From NCBI GenBank assembly GCA_020720405.1, contig DYOS01000013.1, forward strand, positions 1 through 40,926: a DNA stretch of 40,926 nt, written 5' to 3'. The stretch comes from Caldithrix sp. (lineage in GTDB: Bacteria; Calditrichota; Calditrichia; Calditrichales; Calditrichaceae). The position numbers and the translations under genes were made by a program. Each line of letters begins with the position of its first letter. Position 1 is the stretch's first letter. This document shows positions 9,936 to 18,201 of this stretch, in pieces. The notes beneath the pieces are model-generated. The model was not told the origin of the DNA, ran no database searches, and saw only the letters and a list, made by a program, of their open reading frames with translations.

Positions 9936-10203
9936 CCGATGGGATATTCATCGAATCGATAATTCCAATAATAGTTGCATCTGTTAGCGCCGGCTGCTTT
10001 CGAAGCGGAATTACAGCCTCATAAGCCGTTACATAAAAAACCAACTGCCCTTCATCCGCTCCGATGCTGTCGGTTGCTACAACAATTTCACCAACCGGAC
10101 AGTCATCAGCATCAACCGGTTGAAGCAGGCGCAGAACGAGACCTTCAAGCTGACCGTCTTTTTGTGTTGCAGTCAGTGACCCTATAACCCTGCCCATCTC
10201 CAT
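9925..10203 (-). CDS. EutN/CcmL-family (BMC vertex-type) protein, copy 2
   Basis: About 92 residues, matching the EutN/CcmL/PduN fold: it opens with GRVIGSLTATQKDGQLEGLVLRLLQP (shown in part: GRVIGSLTATQKD), has the mid-protein VVATDSIGADEGQLVFYV strand pair and ends in the IIGIIDSMNI segment typical of the family. Members form pentamers that cap vertices of bacterial microcompartments. The ATG at 10203 overlaps the preceding gene's TGA (TGATG); a GTG at 10206 is an alternative. It has diverged strongly from copy 1, so this is not a recent duplication. No shell hexamer (BMC-H or BMC-T) gene is in the window. Confidence 0.85.
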   Translation of the reverse strand: MEMGRVIGSLTATQKDGQLEGLVLRLLQPVDADDCPVGEIVVATDSIGADEGQLVFYVTAYEAVIPLRKQPALTDATIIGIIDSMNIPSDGN

Positions 10204-10472
10204 CACTGACCCACATCGATCCGGTCAATAATACCGGAGATGACAGCATCAACCGGTTTCCCTGCTGTAAGTTCGGATTGTCTGGCTGAACTCCCGGTGG
10301 TAACCATAACTAAATCACCGACACCAGCTCCAACGGCATCCACGGCAACGACGTAACTGCTCTTAAGCTGCTCCTGAAGATCAGTGTGCTGAACCACAAG
10401 CAACTTAAGACCATGCAGTTTTTCATCTTTTCGGGTCGCCCAAAGATTGCCGATGACCTTACCAATAACCAT
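10203..10472 (-). CDS. EutN/CcmL-family (BMC vertex-type) protein, copy 1
   Basis: An 89-residue protein with the full EutN/CcmL signature: N-terminal IGKVIGNLWATRKDEKLHG, central VVAVDAVGAGVGDLVMVTTGSSAR and C-terminal VDAVISGIIDRIDV (each motif spans under 20 residues). The central GAGVGD and TGSSAR are the most conserved family positions. Such proteins are the pentameric vertices of microcompartment shells. Its ATG shares a base with the deoB stop (TAATG), so translation is coupled to phosphopentomutase. Without a BMC shell-facet gene here the protein may serve a distant locus or a non-compartment role. Confidence 0.93.
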   Translation of the reverse strand: MVIGKVIGNLWATRKDEKLHGLKLLVVQHTDLQEQLKSSYVVAVDAVGAGVGDLVMVTTGSSARQSELTAGKPVDAVISGIIDRIDVGQ

Positions 10473-11653
10473 TAAAGGTATCCTTTAATAATTTCGGATA
10501 AAAAACTATTCCCGAACCCGGTCCCGGCCAGCCCAAAGTTTTCACAAACCGTGGCCTGAACATCGGCAAAAGTGGAGCGTGTACCAAGATCAATATTTTG
10601 CTTTACACCCGGACCATAAACCAGTAAAGGCACATATTCCCTGGAATGGTCAGTTGACGGGGTTGTCGGGTCATTGCCGTGATCGGCTGTCAGAATAACC
10701 ATGTCATCACCCGTCAGTCCCTGTCCGAATTCAGGCAGCCAGGAATCAAATTCCTGAAGGGCTCCGGCAAACCCGTTGACGTCATTACGATGACCAAAAA
10801 GCATATCAAAATCGACCAGGTTGGCCATAATCAGACCAGAGCTTATTTCGTCACGGGCCTTTAAAAGTATTTCCATCCCCTGATGGTTGCTTTTGGAGAC
10901 ATGCACCTCATCAATTCCAGAACCGGCATACAGATCATCAATTTTCCCGATGGCCACAGTTTTTATCCGGTTCTCCTGCAGGATAAGATGCATGGTTCTG
11001 GAAAAAGGTTTCAGAGAAAAATCCCTGCGGTTCACGGTTCTTTTAAATGAATCTTTGCTTTCGCCGACAAAAGGCCGGGCAATAACCCGGGCCACGGCGT
11101 GTTCAGCGCGAAGAATTTCCCTGGCCACCTGGCAAAAATGATAAAGTTGTTCGAGCGGAATCAGGTCTTCATGGGCTGCGATCTGAAAAACAGAATCAGC
11201 CGAAGTATAAACAATAGGCTGGCCAGTTTTCAGATGTTCTTCACCTAATAGTTTTAGAATTTCAGTACCCGAGGCCGGATAATTGCCAAGGGTTTTGCGA
11301 CCGATTTTTTCTTCAAACTCAGTCAGTATTTTATCCGGAAAACCTTGCGGATAGGTTGGAAATGGAGCTTCCAGTTTTATTCCGGCAATTTCCCAGTGCC
11401 CGGTAGTGCTGTCCTTGCCCATGGATTGTTCCGCCATTTTCCCATAGGCGCCGGCAGAAGAAAGTTCACTATTCAGGCCTTGAATGGGATATATCTTACC
11501 AAGACCAAGTTTTTCAAGATTGGGCAGATTTAGATTTCCATATACTTTGGCCAGATTGGCGAGGGTATTACTGCCTTGATCCCCGTACAAGCCTGCATCC
11601 GGAAGTTCGCCAATGCCGACGCCATCAAGAATAATGATAAAGATACGATTCAC
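10472..11653 (-). CDS. deoB: Phosphopentomutase
   Basis: Interconverts (deoxy)ribose 1-phosphate and 5-phosphate in nucleoside salvage. Length is 393 residues. Alkaline-phosphatase-superfamily metal motifs are present: IILDGVGIGELPDA at about 6-19, the activating threonine region KDSTTGHWE near residue 82, and TADHGNDPTTPSTDHS near 325. Start is GTG with AAGGTGG upstream at suitable spacing. It heads a run of overlapping genes with two EutN/CcmL proteins. No deoC, deoA or pnp gene is in the window, so the pathway partner is elsewhere. Confidence 0.96.
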   Translation of the reverse strand: MNRIFIIILDGVGIGELPDAGLYGDQGSNTLANLAKVYGNLNLPNLEKLGLGKIYPIQGLNSELSSAGAYGKMAEQSMGKDSTTGHWEIAGIKLEAPFPTYPQGFPDKILTEFEEKIGRKTLGNYPASGTEILKLLGEEHLKTGQPIVYTSADSVFQIAAHEDLIPLEQLYHFCQVAREILRAEHAVARVIARPFVGESKDSFKRTVNRRDFSLKPFSRTMHLILQENRIKTVAIGKIDDLYAGSGIDEVHVSKSNHQGMEILLKARDEISSGLIMANLVDFDMLFGHRNDVNGFAGALQEFDSWLPEFGQGLTGDDMVILTADHGNDPTTPSTDHSREYVPLLVYGPGVKQNIDLGTRSTFADVQATVCENFGLAGTGFGNSFLSEIIKGYL

Positions 11654-11671
11654 CAGGTATAACCACCTTAA

Positions 11672-11699
11672 ATAAAGAAACCCGGCAAGCAGGCCGGGT
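11672..11699 (-). terminator. Terminator after the cyclophilin gene
   Basis: Stem of six to seven bases (CCCGGC/GCCGGG arms at 11681-11686 and 11693-11698, 6-base loop), followed on the minus strand by a T-rich TTTCTTTATTT. It separates the cyclophilin gene from deoB, leaving only about 18 bases before the deoB Shine-Dalgarno, so deoB may depend on read-through or a promoter inside the cyclophilin gene. Confidence 0.75.
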
Positions 11700-11755
11700 A
11701 TTTGAAAATAGCCGTTGAATTTAGTTTTTTTTAGCTGGGTTTTCCAGTTTATCTT

Positions 11756-12301
11756 TCAACGCATATACGCCCTGAGAATTACCACTTCCACTAATGGCCG
11801 TTCGTACGGGTCGGTTTTTAATTTCGATATTTTATCCACCGATTCCATACCAGAGACAACTTTTCCAAATGCTGAATAATTTCCATCCAGCAAAGGCAGA
11901 GGCCGCAGACAGATATAAAACTGGCTGGCATTCGACTCTCTGGCCGGGTTGACCTGGTCTCCCTGCCGGGCTGCAGCAACCGTTCCCCGTAAATGACTGG
12001 CTGATATTTCCGCATCTATCTTATAATCAAGACCACCCATTCCATCATTGGTCGGATCATCATCTTTGGAGAGCGGATCGCCGCCCTGGATCAGAAACCC
12101 GGGTACGATCCGGTGAAACTTCAAGCCGTTATAGGTACCGTTTTCCACAAGTTTGATAAAATTCCGGGCATGTTTCGGCGCCGCTTTGGAATCAAGTTCT
12201 ATCTCAAACATACCATAATTTGTCTCAAAAACCGCTCTGTCCTTGCTGCAACTGGTCATTATAATAAGTGATGCTGAGACGAGAAAAAACCATCTTAACA
12301 T
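11756..12301 (-). CDS. Cyclophilin-type peptidyl-prolyl isomerase, lipoprotein
   Basis: Prolyl isomerase of the cyclophilin family, predicted to act in the periplasm. Residues 1-17 are a lipoprotein signal with a lipobox ending MTSC (Cys18). The domain contains FHRIVPGFLIQGGDP, the substrate-site SNASQFYICL and LDGNYSAFGKV, so the core active-site Arg, Phe and Gln positions appear intact. At 181 residues it is a minimal cyclophilin. A good AGGAGAG precedes the ATG, and its own terminator follows. It is divergent from the glycosyltransferase genes. Confidence 0.94.
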   Translation of the reverse strand: MLRWFFLVSASLIIMTSCSKDRAVFETNYGMFEIELDSKAAPKHARNFIKLVENGTYNGLKFHRIVPGFLIQGGDPLSKDDDPTNDGMGGLDYKIDAEISASHLRGTVAAARQGDQVNPARESNASQFYICLRPLPLLDGNYSAFGKVVSGMESVDKISKLKTDPYERPLVEVVILRAYMR

Positions 12302-12444
12302 TATAATTCTCTCCTGATTTCTTATCTGAGTTTTAGAAAATTTCTGATATTTTTAATTTATACAAACCGGCACTAATTCCAATAGCCATTTTAAATGAAA
12401 CATACAGCCAGAGCTCCGACATTGAATAAAATGGCAAAGGCTTA

Positions 12445-12473
12445 TTGATCACTTTTCTGATTTACCCTATCTT
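12445..12473 (+). promoter_or_regulatory. Possible promoter of the glycosyltransferase pair
   Basis: In the 196-base divergent gap (12302-12497), the plus strand has TTGATC, a 17-base spacer and TATCTT, 25 bases before the first ATG. The -10 also resembles the TAnnTTTG element of Bacteroidota because it continues into TTG. On the opposite strand a TATAAA at 12357-12362 might serve the cyclophilin gene, but no good -35 accompanies it. Confidence 0.4.
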
Positions 12474-12497
12474 TTGTCCTGTTTTTTTAGGAGTTGC

Positions 12498-13583
12498 ATG
12501 GAAGTAATTTTAATTTTATCAGGATTTGCTTATATCACTTTGATTTTATTTCTTTTAACTGGTCTGAGCCAATCAAAAATAAAGTATAACGGAAATCCTG
12601 TGCCAATCAGCATCATCGTCGCTGCACATAATGAGGCCGGGAATATTCTGCCTTGTCTGCAGGCTCTGACCGCTCAGAATTATCCGCCTGATTTTTATGA
12701 AATAATTATCGTTGATGACCGCTCTGGTGATGAAACTTTCCGCCTCGCATCAGATTTTGCCAAATCCTACCCGGCTGTCCGGATTATTCAGATCAATGAC
12801 CAGGTAGAGGGTTTTTCACCAAAAAAAAGAGCTATCGCCACAGCGATACAACAGGCTAAATATAGTTTTTTAGCTTTTACAGATGCAGATGGCCGGCCCG
12901 GCCCCGGATGGCTTTCAACTATTTCAGCGCATTACTCGGCCGGCGCCGATATGATTCTCGGTTATGCACCCTATTTAATCTCAGACAAGTCATCACTGAT
13001 GGGAGAAATGCTGGCCCTGGAATATTTATCGCACCAGGCAATTGCTGCGGCCACAGCAAATCTTGGTTTTCCTGCAACCTGTGTCGGGACTAATATGGCC
13101 TATAGAAAACAAATCTTTAATGACCTGCAGGGTTTTGGCCGATTTAAGCATGTACAATCCGGAGATGATGATTTGTTCTTAAACCTGGCCAGGGAAACCG
13201 GCAAATATAAAATAGTCTATATGACCAACCCGGACAGCCATGTTTTTAATGCCCCGCCCAAATCACTGTCCGCCTTTATTCAACAACGGATTCGATATGC
13301 CAGCAAAGGATTCCGCTACCAGATCGGCCTGGTCATTCCACTGCTTCTATTCGTTTTTTTTAATATCTTAATCCTGGCTGGAATCTGGTTAAGTCCGATA
13401 TATACCATGTTCACCTTTATACTAAAATTTATTGCAGACGGGTTATTCCTGAGAAAAGCAGGAATTGTACTCGGTGACCGCCGTTCTTTTTCGGTTTATC
13501 CGTTGACTGCATTTTTGCATATTCCGTATGTTATTTTTTTTTCAATACTTGGACAATTGTTAAACTACAAATGGGGTAATTAA
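12498..13583 (+). CDS. Membrane GT2 glycosyltransferase (first of tandem pair)
   Basis: Processive-type family 2 glycosyltransferase of 361 residues. One N-terminal membrane segment (about 2-22) is followed by the GT-A domain: ISIIVAAHNEAGN, VDDRSGDET, the DXD-like FTDADGRPGP, GDDDLF and a QQRIRYASKG version of the QxxRW motif in which Trp is Tyr. Three C-terminal hydrophobic segments follow. The ATG at 12498 has TTAGGAG at ideal spacing; an upstream ATG at 12474 lacks one. It resembles carotenoid or lipid glycosyltransferases, but donor and acceptor are unknown. The second GT2 begins 3 bases after its stop. Confidence 0.92.
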   Translation: MEVILILSGFAYITLILFLLTGLSQSKIKYNGNPVPISIIVAAHNEAGNILPCLQALTAQNYPPDFYEIIIVDDRSGDETFRLASDFAKSYPAVRIIQINDQVEGFSPKKRAIATAIQQAKYSFLAFTDADGRPGPGWLSTISAHYSAGADMILGYAPYLISDKSSLMGEMLALEYLSHQAIAAATANLGFPATCVGTNMAYRKQIFNDLQGFGRFKHVQSGDDDLFLNLARETGKYKIVYMTNPDSHVFNAPPKSLSAFIQQRIRYASKGFRYQIGLVIPLLLFVFFNILILAGIWLSPIYTMFTFILKFIADGLFLRKAGIVLGDRRSFSVYPLTAFLHIPYVIFFSILGQLLNYKWGN

Positions 13584-13586
13584 CAA

Positions 13587-14765
13587 GTGGAAATATACAC
13601 ATTCTATGTACCGGTGTTAAGTGGATTAGCATTCATCATCAGCCTGATATTCTTCTTTGCCATTCTTTCCCTGGCTGCTCATGCAGATGAAAAACCGATC
13701 TCCAAAGAAGAAGCCGGAGAACCAATCGTTGCCATTCTCGTGGCCATGCGGAATGAGGTTGAAAATATTCCAGACCTGATTACTTCGCTCCGGCTACAGG
13801 ATTATCCCATAGAAAAACTTCAGATCATGCTGATTGATGATCACTCGGATGATGGTACCTTTGATGTTGCCCAGGGTCTGATTCAGGATGCCCCACATTT
13901 CCAGCTGTTAAAGATGCCGACCGATTACAAAACCAATCTGAAAGGTAAAATGCGGGTACTGGCTTTGGGAATCGAACGCTTATCCGCTGAGATCATTTTA
14001 GTTACCGATGCCGACTGTGTTTTGCCCTCCGGTTACATATCCAGATTAGTGCGCTATTTTGATCCGGAAACCGGTATGGTTGGCGGATTAACCATTCCCG
14101 AGAAACCGGGCTTTATTCCCGGACCGCCATATAAAAATACGCCCTTTGGTAAATGGCAGGCTCTGGATTGGCTTTTCCTCCAGGTTGGTTCGCACGGTGC
14201 GGCCAGAGCCGGCCGGCCGATAAGTATTCTTGGCAACAATATGGCATTTCGCAAAAAGGTTTATGAAGAGATCGGCGGATTTGAAAAAATCGGATTTTCA
14301 GTAACCGAAGATTTTTATCTGATGCAGGCCATAGAACGGACCAAAAAATGGAAAATAAAACTGGCCGGGGATCCTGAACTGACCATTTTTACTTACCCGT
14401 CTCCCACTTTTCATGCCTTTTTAAGTCAGCGCACCAGATGGGTCAGGGGTGGTCGTGAAGCCCGTCCGCTGGCCTATTTTTACAGCATTCTTTCGACCAT
14501 TGCCCATAGCTTTATACCACTGCTCTTTCTATCAATGCAATATAATTTTGTTTCGGCAACGGCCATCGGACTTACACTTGGGATTGATTTTTATGTGCTG
14601 AGGAAAACACTGAAAACACTTGGTCTCACCTCTCTGCTCCGCCATTTTATTCCGTTCGTGATCTTTCACTTCACCTATATCCTGCTGATGTATATAGCGA
14701 TTATCTTCCCGATTCCGGTTTACTGGAAGGGAAGGCGTTACAGTTCGGCTGATAAATCGTCCTGA
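13587..14765 (+). CDS. Membrane GT2 glycosyltransferase (second of tandem pair)
   Basis: A 392-residue cellulose-synthase-like GT2 enzyme. N-terminal membrane segment at about 8-30, then VAMRNEVENIP, IDDHSDDGTF, VTDADCVLP, the acceptor-site TEDFYLMQ and a canonical QRTRWVRGG. Four or so hydrophobic segments close the protein. Start is GTG, 3 bases after the first gene's stop, with GGGGTAA inside the end of that gene as binding site. Its last 65 bases overlap the 3' end of the convergent lipoprotein gene. The pair may glycosylate a lipid or build a short surface glycan; this is inferred from family only. Confidence 0.92.
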   Translation: MEIYTFYVPVLSGLAFIISLIFFFAILSLAAHADEKPISKEEAGEPIVAILVAMRNEVENIPDLITSLRLQDYPIEKLQIMLIDDHSDDGTFDVAQGLIQDAPHFQLLKMPTDYKTNLKGKMRVLALGIERLSAEIILVTDADCVLPSGYISRLVRYFDPETGMVGGLTIPEKPGFIPGPPYKNTPFGKWQALDWLFLQVGSHGAARAGRPISILGNNMAFRKKVYEEIGGFEKIGFSVTEDFYLMQAIERTKKWKIKLAGDPELTIFTYPSPTFHAFLSQRTRWVRGGREARPLAYFYSILSTIAHSFIPLLFLSMQYNFVSATAIGLTLGIDFYVLRKTLKTLGLTSLLRHFIPFVIFHFTYILLMYIAIIFPIPVYWKGRRYSSADKSS

Positions 14766-15369
14766 CCCTTTTCATCACAATTTCAAATTCTTGCGCATTT
14801 ACCAGCAAAGACGATCCAAATTCATCTTGGCCAACGGGATTTAACAAACCCTGACTTATACAGAATTTTACGGCCGGGCTGACCATTGTATAATGTCCTA
14901 CATCCCTGAAATCTGAAGTAAAGGCCTGATCCGATTTGAAATCGGGATTAACATTGAGAAACAAATAAAGATAAAAGGCCAGTCCGGCTCTGGTCAGGAA
15001 GAGCCGGGGCTTGAATGTACCATCAGGGTAAACTTCCATAATTTTCAGTGCTACCATATGACTGATCGCCAGGCTGTCTTCAGGATTCAAACCCTGATCT
15101 GAAAACCGGGGACCGTTTAACATTACCGCTGGCTCTGCAATCCGGAACAACGCCCGGCAGAGATCCAGCCGGGTCATATAATCCGTCCCGGTTAAAGATG
15201 AATCACTCTTATTTTCTGGTTGGAAAAGATTAATAACCTGGCCGGCGGATAAATCCGGAGTAAATAAAATGGCATTTTGCGGCGGTTTAATGGTCCGGCA
15301 GGAAAAAAATACCATAAGAAGCAAAAGTGCAAGAATAATGTTATAAGGTGAAATCTTCAACGGCGGCAT
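14701..15369 (-). CDS. SLH-like domain lipoprotein
   Basis: A 222-residue putative outer-envelope lipoprotein. From the ATG at 15369 there is a signal peptide with hydrophobic core and lipobox ending FFSC (about Cys24). The rest holds two S-layer-homology-like motifs: EVYPDGTFKPRLFLTRAGLAFYL (core VYPDGTFKP) near residue 115, and FRDVGHY...AVKFCISQGLL with a VNAQEFEIVMKR tail near 155-200. The frame is open to 15432, but those residues translate the adjacent tRNA-Gly gene and were discarded. The gene lies just downstream of that tRNA and overlaps the GT2 gene tail-to-tail. Confidence 0.78.
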   Translation of the reverse strand: MPPLKISPYNIILALLLLMVFFSCRTIKPPQNAILFTPDLSAGQVINLFQPENKSDSSLTGTDYMTRLDLCRALFRIAEPAVMLNGPRFSDQGLNPEDSLAISHMVALKIMEVYPDGTFKPRLFLTRAGLAFYLYLFLNVNPDFKSDQAFTSDFRDVGHYTMVSPAVKFCISQGLLNPVGQDEFGSSLLVNAQEFEIVMKRVRTIYQPNCNAFPSSKPESGR

Positions 15370-15379
15370 AGTTAAAATA

Positions 15380-15454
<75 letters not shown>

Positions 15455-15491
15455 ATGAGTTAATTTTAATTAAAAATAAAATAAGCGGCAA

Positions 15492-16733
15492 TTATTTATT
15501 TTCAAGCAACACATGGGCAAAAACTTTGGCATCATTGACCATATTCCGGATAACACAATACTCGTTTGGCTGATGGGCAAGATCATCAATGGTTGACCAG
15601 ACCGCGGCGTTGAATCCGGCGCGGCGAAAAATTGCAGCCACGGTTCCCCCGCCAATGCCCTTGGGTTGGGCTGTAACTTTATAAATTTCCTGAATGCCCG
15701 AGGTTAGTTTGCGGACAATTTCAGCATCAACAGGTGTAGCCGGTGCAGCCTGTTCATTCTGTTCTGTACTAATCTCAATCTGAACCTTAAATTTTTGTTC
15801 AATCTCATCAGCCATCCGGCGAACCTGAGTGGTTACCTCGCTTAGTTCATATTCCGGAAGAACACGGCAGTCCAGATAAAAAACATCTTCGCCGGGTACC
15901 GTATTAACATTCGGCACATTGGCGTTTTTTTTGGTTGGTTCAAAAGTGCTGACCGGCGGATCGAAAACCGGATTGACCTTGTTGAAAAGAGAATAAAGTT
16001 CATCCAATTTGACGATAAGGTGAGCACCGGCTTTATGAGCATTTACACCCTTATCCGGCATGCTGGCATGGACCTGTTTACCACTGATTTTAAATTTGAA
16101 CCAGATAATCGATTTTTCGGCAACCTCAATCATCCTGGAGTCCGGTTCCCCGGCATCCGGAATGATAAACAGGTCATCCGTACCAAATAACTCCGGGTGA
16201 TTTTTCAGTACATAATCCAAGCCGTAAACACTACCCGTTTCCTCATCGGAAACGAATAACAGAGCAAGATTTACTTCAGGTTGAATACCGGCATCAATAA
16301 AAGCTTTGGCCGTTAAAAGCCCGCTGACTAAACCCTGGTGATTATCCTCAGTGCCACGTCCATATATTTTCCCATTCTTTAATACTGCTTCAAATGGCTT
16401 TGTCTCCCATTTACTCAAATCACCTTCCGGTACAACATCAAGATGAGCCATGATCCATACTGTTTTAGACCGGTTTCGTCCATTGACCCGAACTACTATA
16501 TTCGGACGCAAACCACCCACTACTCTCGGATCAGGCGCCGGATATTCTTCAATTGCAGATAAGCCGACCGACCTGAGATACCCAATTAAGAATTCAGCCT
16601 TTTCGGTTTCGCCTTTTCCATTATTGGTTGGGCCGAGGGCAGGAATAGAAACAATGGCCTTCATTAGCTCAATCGCCTCTGGCTGCAATTGATCAATACG
16701 ATGACATATTTTACTGAATATTTTTGTATCCAT
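15492..16733 (-). CDS. M20-family metallo-hydrolase (ArgE/DapE-like)
   Basis: Cytoplasmic 413-residue zinc amidohydrolase/peptidase. Motifs for the di-zinc site are present: AHLDVVPEGD (His and the following Asp), GRGTEDNHQG (bridging Asp and ligand) and the catalytic SDEETGS. The dimerisation domain begins near residue 200. The N-terminal PALGPTNNGKGE segment is typical of a subgroup often mislabelled as diaminopimelate-pathway enzymes; the substrate is therefore left open. The ATG has GGGAGAG in front. It starts 19 bases after the dGTPase-like gene and probably shares its transcript. Confidence 0.92.
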   Translation of the reverse strand: MDTKIFSKICHRIDQLQPEAIELMKAIVSIPALGPTNNGKGETEKAEFLIGYLRSVGLSAIEEYPAPDPRVVGGLRPNIVVRVNGRNRSKTVWIMAHLDVVPEGDLSKWETKPFEAVLKNGKIYGRGTEDNHQGLVSGLLTAKAFIDAGIQPEVNLALLFVSDEETGSVYGLDYVLKNHPELFGTDDLFIIPDAGEPDSRMIEVAEKSIIWFKFKISGKQVHASMPDKGVNAHKAGAHLIVKLDELYSLFNKVNPVFDPPVSTFEPTKKNANVPNVNTVPGEDVFYLDCRVLPEYELSEVTTQVRRMADEIEQKFKVQIEISTEQNEQAAPATPVDAEIVRKLTSGIQEIYKVTAQPKGIGGGTVAAIFRRAGFNAAVWSTIDDLAHQPNEYCVIRNMVNDAKVFAHVLLENK

Positions 16734-16752
16734 TATCTCTCCCGGACTCTGT

Positions 16753-17907
16753 TTAAATGAAGTTATTGATTTGCGGTATTAATTTTTTCTGTAAAATATA
16801 ATTAAAATAACGATCGGTCATTCCGGCCATAAAATCCCTGACCTTGATCAGATTCGGCGTATTGTCCCGGTATGTTTCCGATTTTGAATTGAGAAAGTGG
16901 GTAAAAATTTCGCTTTCCTGCCGGCTTGATTTTAGATCATCGGCAAACAGCCCATATAGAAATCTAAAACCGTTTTCAATTTTCTGGTGGTTTGTCTTTA
17001 ATTTTTCACTACGGTAGATATGTTTGTAATTGAATTGTTTTAACTCCAGCAGGGCATCCGATTTTTCTTTACTAAAAGAAACATAATTTTTCAGACAGGA
17101 AGTTTCGGCAACATCATTGACCAGGGTATCAATAATTTCACCGGTGGTCCGTCCGAGAACGGCAACGGCTTTTTCTGGCAATTCATCCCTTGAAATAATA
17201 CCGATGCGGATAGCGTCATCAATATCCTGGCCGATATATGCAATAGTATCGGTTATCCGGACCACGCAACCTTCAAGGGTTGCAGGCATCATATCTACAA
17301 TTTTCCCGCTGGAAATCAAATCCACATAGGTGAGAAGTGAATTCTCAGTTTTTGTTTTATCCGGCCGGAGACCCTGATTATGCACTTCACCATTATGGGA
17401 GAGAATACCATCCCGTGTCTGAAAGGAAAGATTAAGACCACGTCCCTTTTTAGCTATCGAATCGACAATCCGTAAGCTCTGGATATTATGAAAAAACCGG
17501 CCTGTACCGTGCTCCCGGCTAAGCTGATCTAAAAATATTTCACCATCATGTCCAAAAGGTGTATGGCCTAGATCGTGTCCCAGGGCGATGGCTTCAATCA
17601 GGTCAAGATTAAGCGAAAGATAGCGTCCGATTGTTCTGGCAATTTGCGATACACTCAGGGTGTGCATACTACGGCTGGTCAATTCTTCATCCAGCATGGA
17701 GGCAAAATAGATCACCTGAGTTTTTCCGGTGTAACGGCGAAAGGCGCCGCTGTACAAAATACGGTCTCTGTCGAGGGCAAAAGGTGGACGATAAGTTGAG
17801 TCATTCTCTGGTAAATTTCGGAAGGCATCAACATTGTGGCAGGCAAATTCAGAAAGAACTGACTGATCGGCCCGATTGCGATTTTCTGCTATTTCCTGAA
17901 TTTTCAT
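16753..17907 (-). CDS. dGTPase-like HD-domain phosphohydrolase
   Basis: Deoxynucleoside-triphosphate triphosphohydrolase-like enzyme of 384 residues. The HD metal site is visible: SMHTLSVSQIART, then ALGHDLGHTPFGHDGE, with a later conserved aspartate in RITDTIAYIGQDIDD. The N-terminal DRDRILYSGAFRRYTGKTQV is the family's substrate-site segment. It probably hydrolyses dNTPs to nucleoside and tripolyphosphate, which helps control dNTP pools, but activity needs testing. The upstream gap (17908-18135) has no gene. Confidence 0.92.
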   Translation of the reverse strand: MKIQEIAENRNRADQSVLSEFACHNVDAFRNLPENDSTYRPPFALDRDRILYSGAFRRYTGKTQVIYFASMLDEELTSRSMHTLSVSQIARTIGRYLSLNLDLIEAIALGHDLGHTPFGHDGEIFLDQLSREHGTGRFFHNIQSLRIVDSIAKKGRGLNLSFQTRDGILSHNGEVHNQGLRPDKTKTENSLLTYVDLISSGKIVDMMPATLEGCVVRITDTIAYIGQDIDDAIRIGIISRDELPEKAVAVLGRTTGEIIDTLVNDVAETSCLKNYVSFSKEKSDALLELKQFNYKHIYRSEKLKTNHQKIENGFRFLYGLFADDLKSSRQESEIFTHFLNSKSETYRDNTPNLIKVRDFMAGMTDRYFNYILQKKLIPQINNFI

Positions 17908-18135
17908 TTATGACTTTTCTAAAAGTTTATTGCTTTGGATCTGTCTGATAATAAGAAGGGATTAGTCATTTAAATTAACAAGGTGATAAATCCGGCCTGC
18001 AGTTTGAAAGAATAATTTTGTTTTAAGATTCCCGCCCGTTCGGTGATTAAGGTCTTTATTTTTTGCTTCTCCTTGAAATCTAACCGGCAAGAAAACCCGA
18101 TTTAACTATTTATTCAATCCAAAGCGGCTATAAAT

Positions 18136-18181
18136 TAAAAAAACGGCAATTCTTAAATTTTGTAGACCCAAGAATTGCCGT
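18136..18181 (-). terminator. Terminator of the exbB-tonB operon
   Basis: Perfect 12-base stem on the minus strand (arms 18170-18181 and 18143-18154, 15-base loop) followed by seven T. It lies 21 bases after the tonB stop. The remaining part of the 294-base gap up to the dGTPase start shows nothing else I can name. Confidence 0.88.
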
Positions 18182-18201
18182 GTTAGTATAGTTATTTACA
18201 G

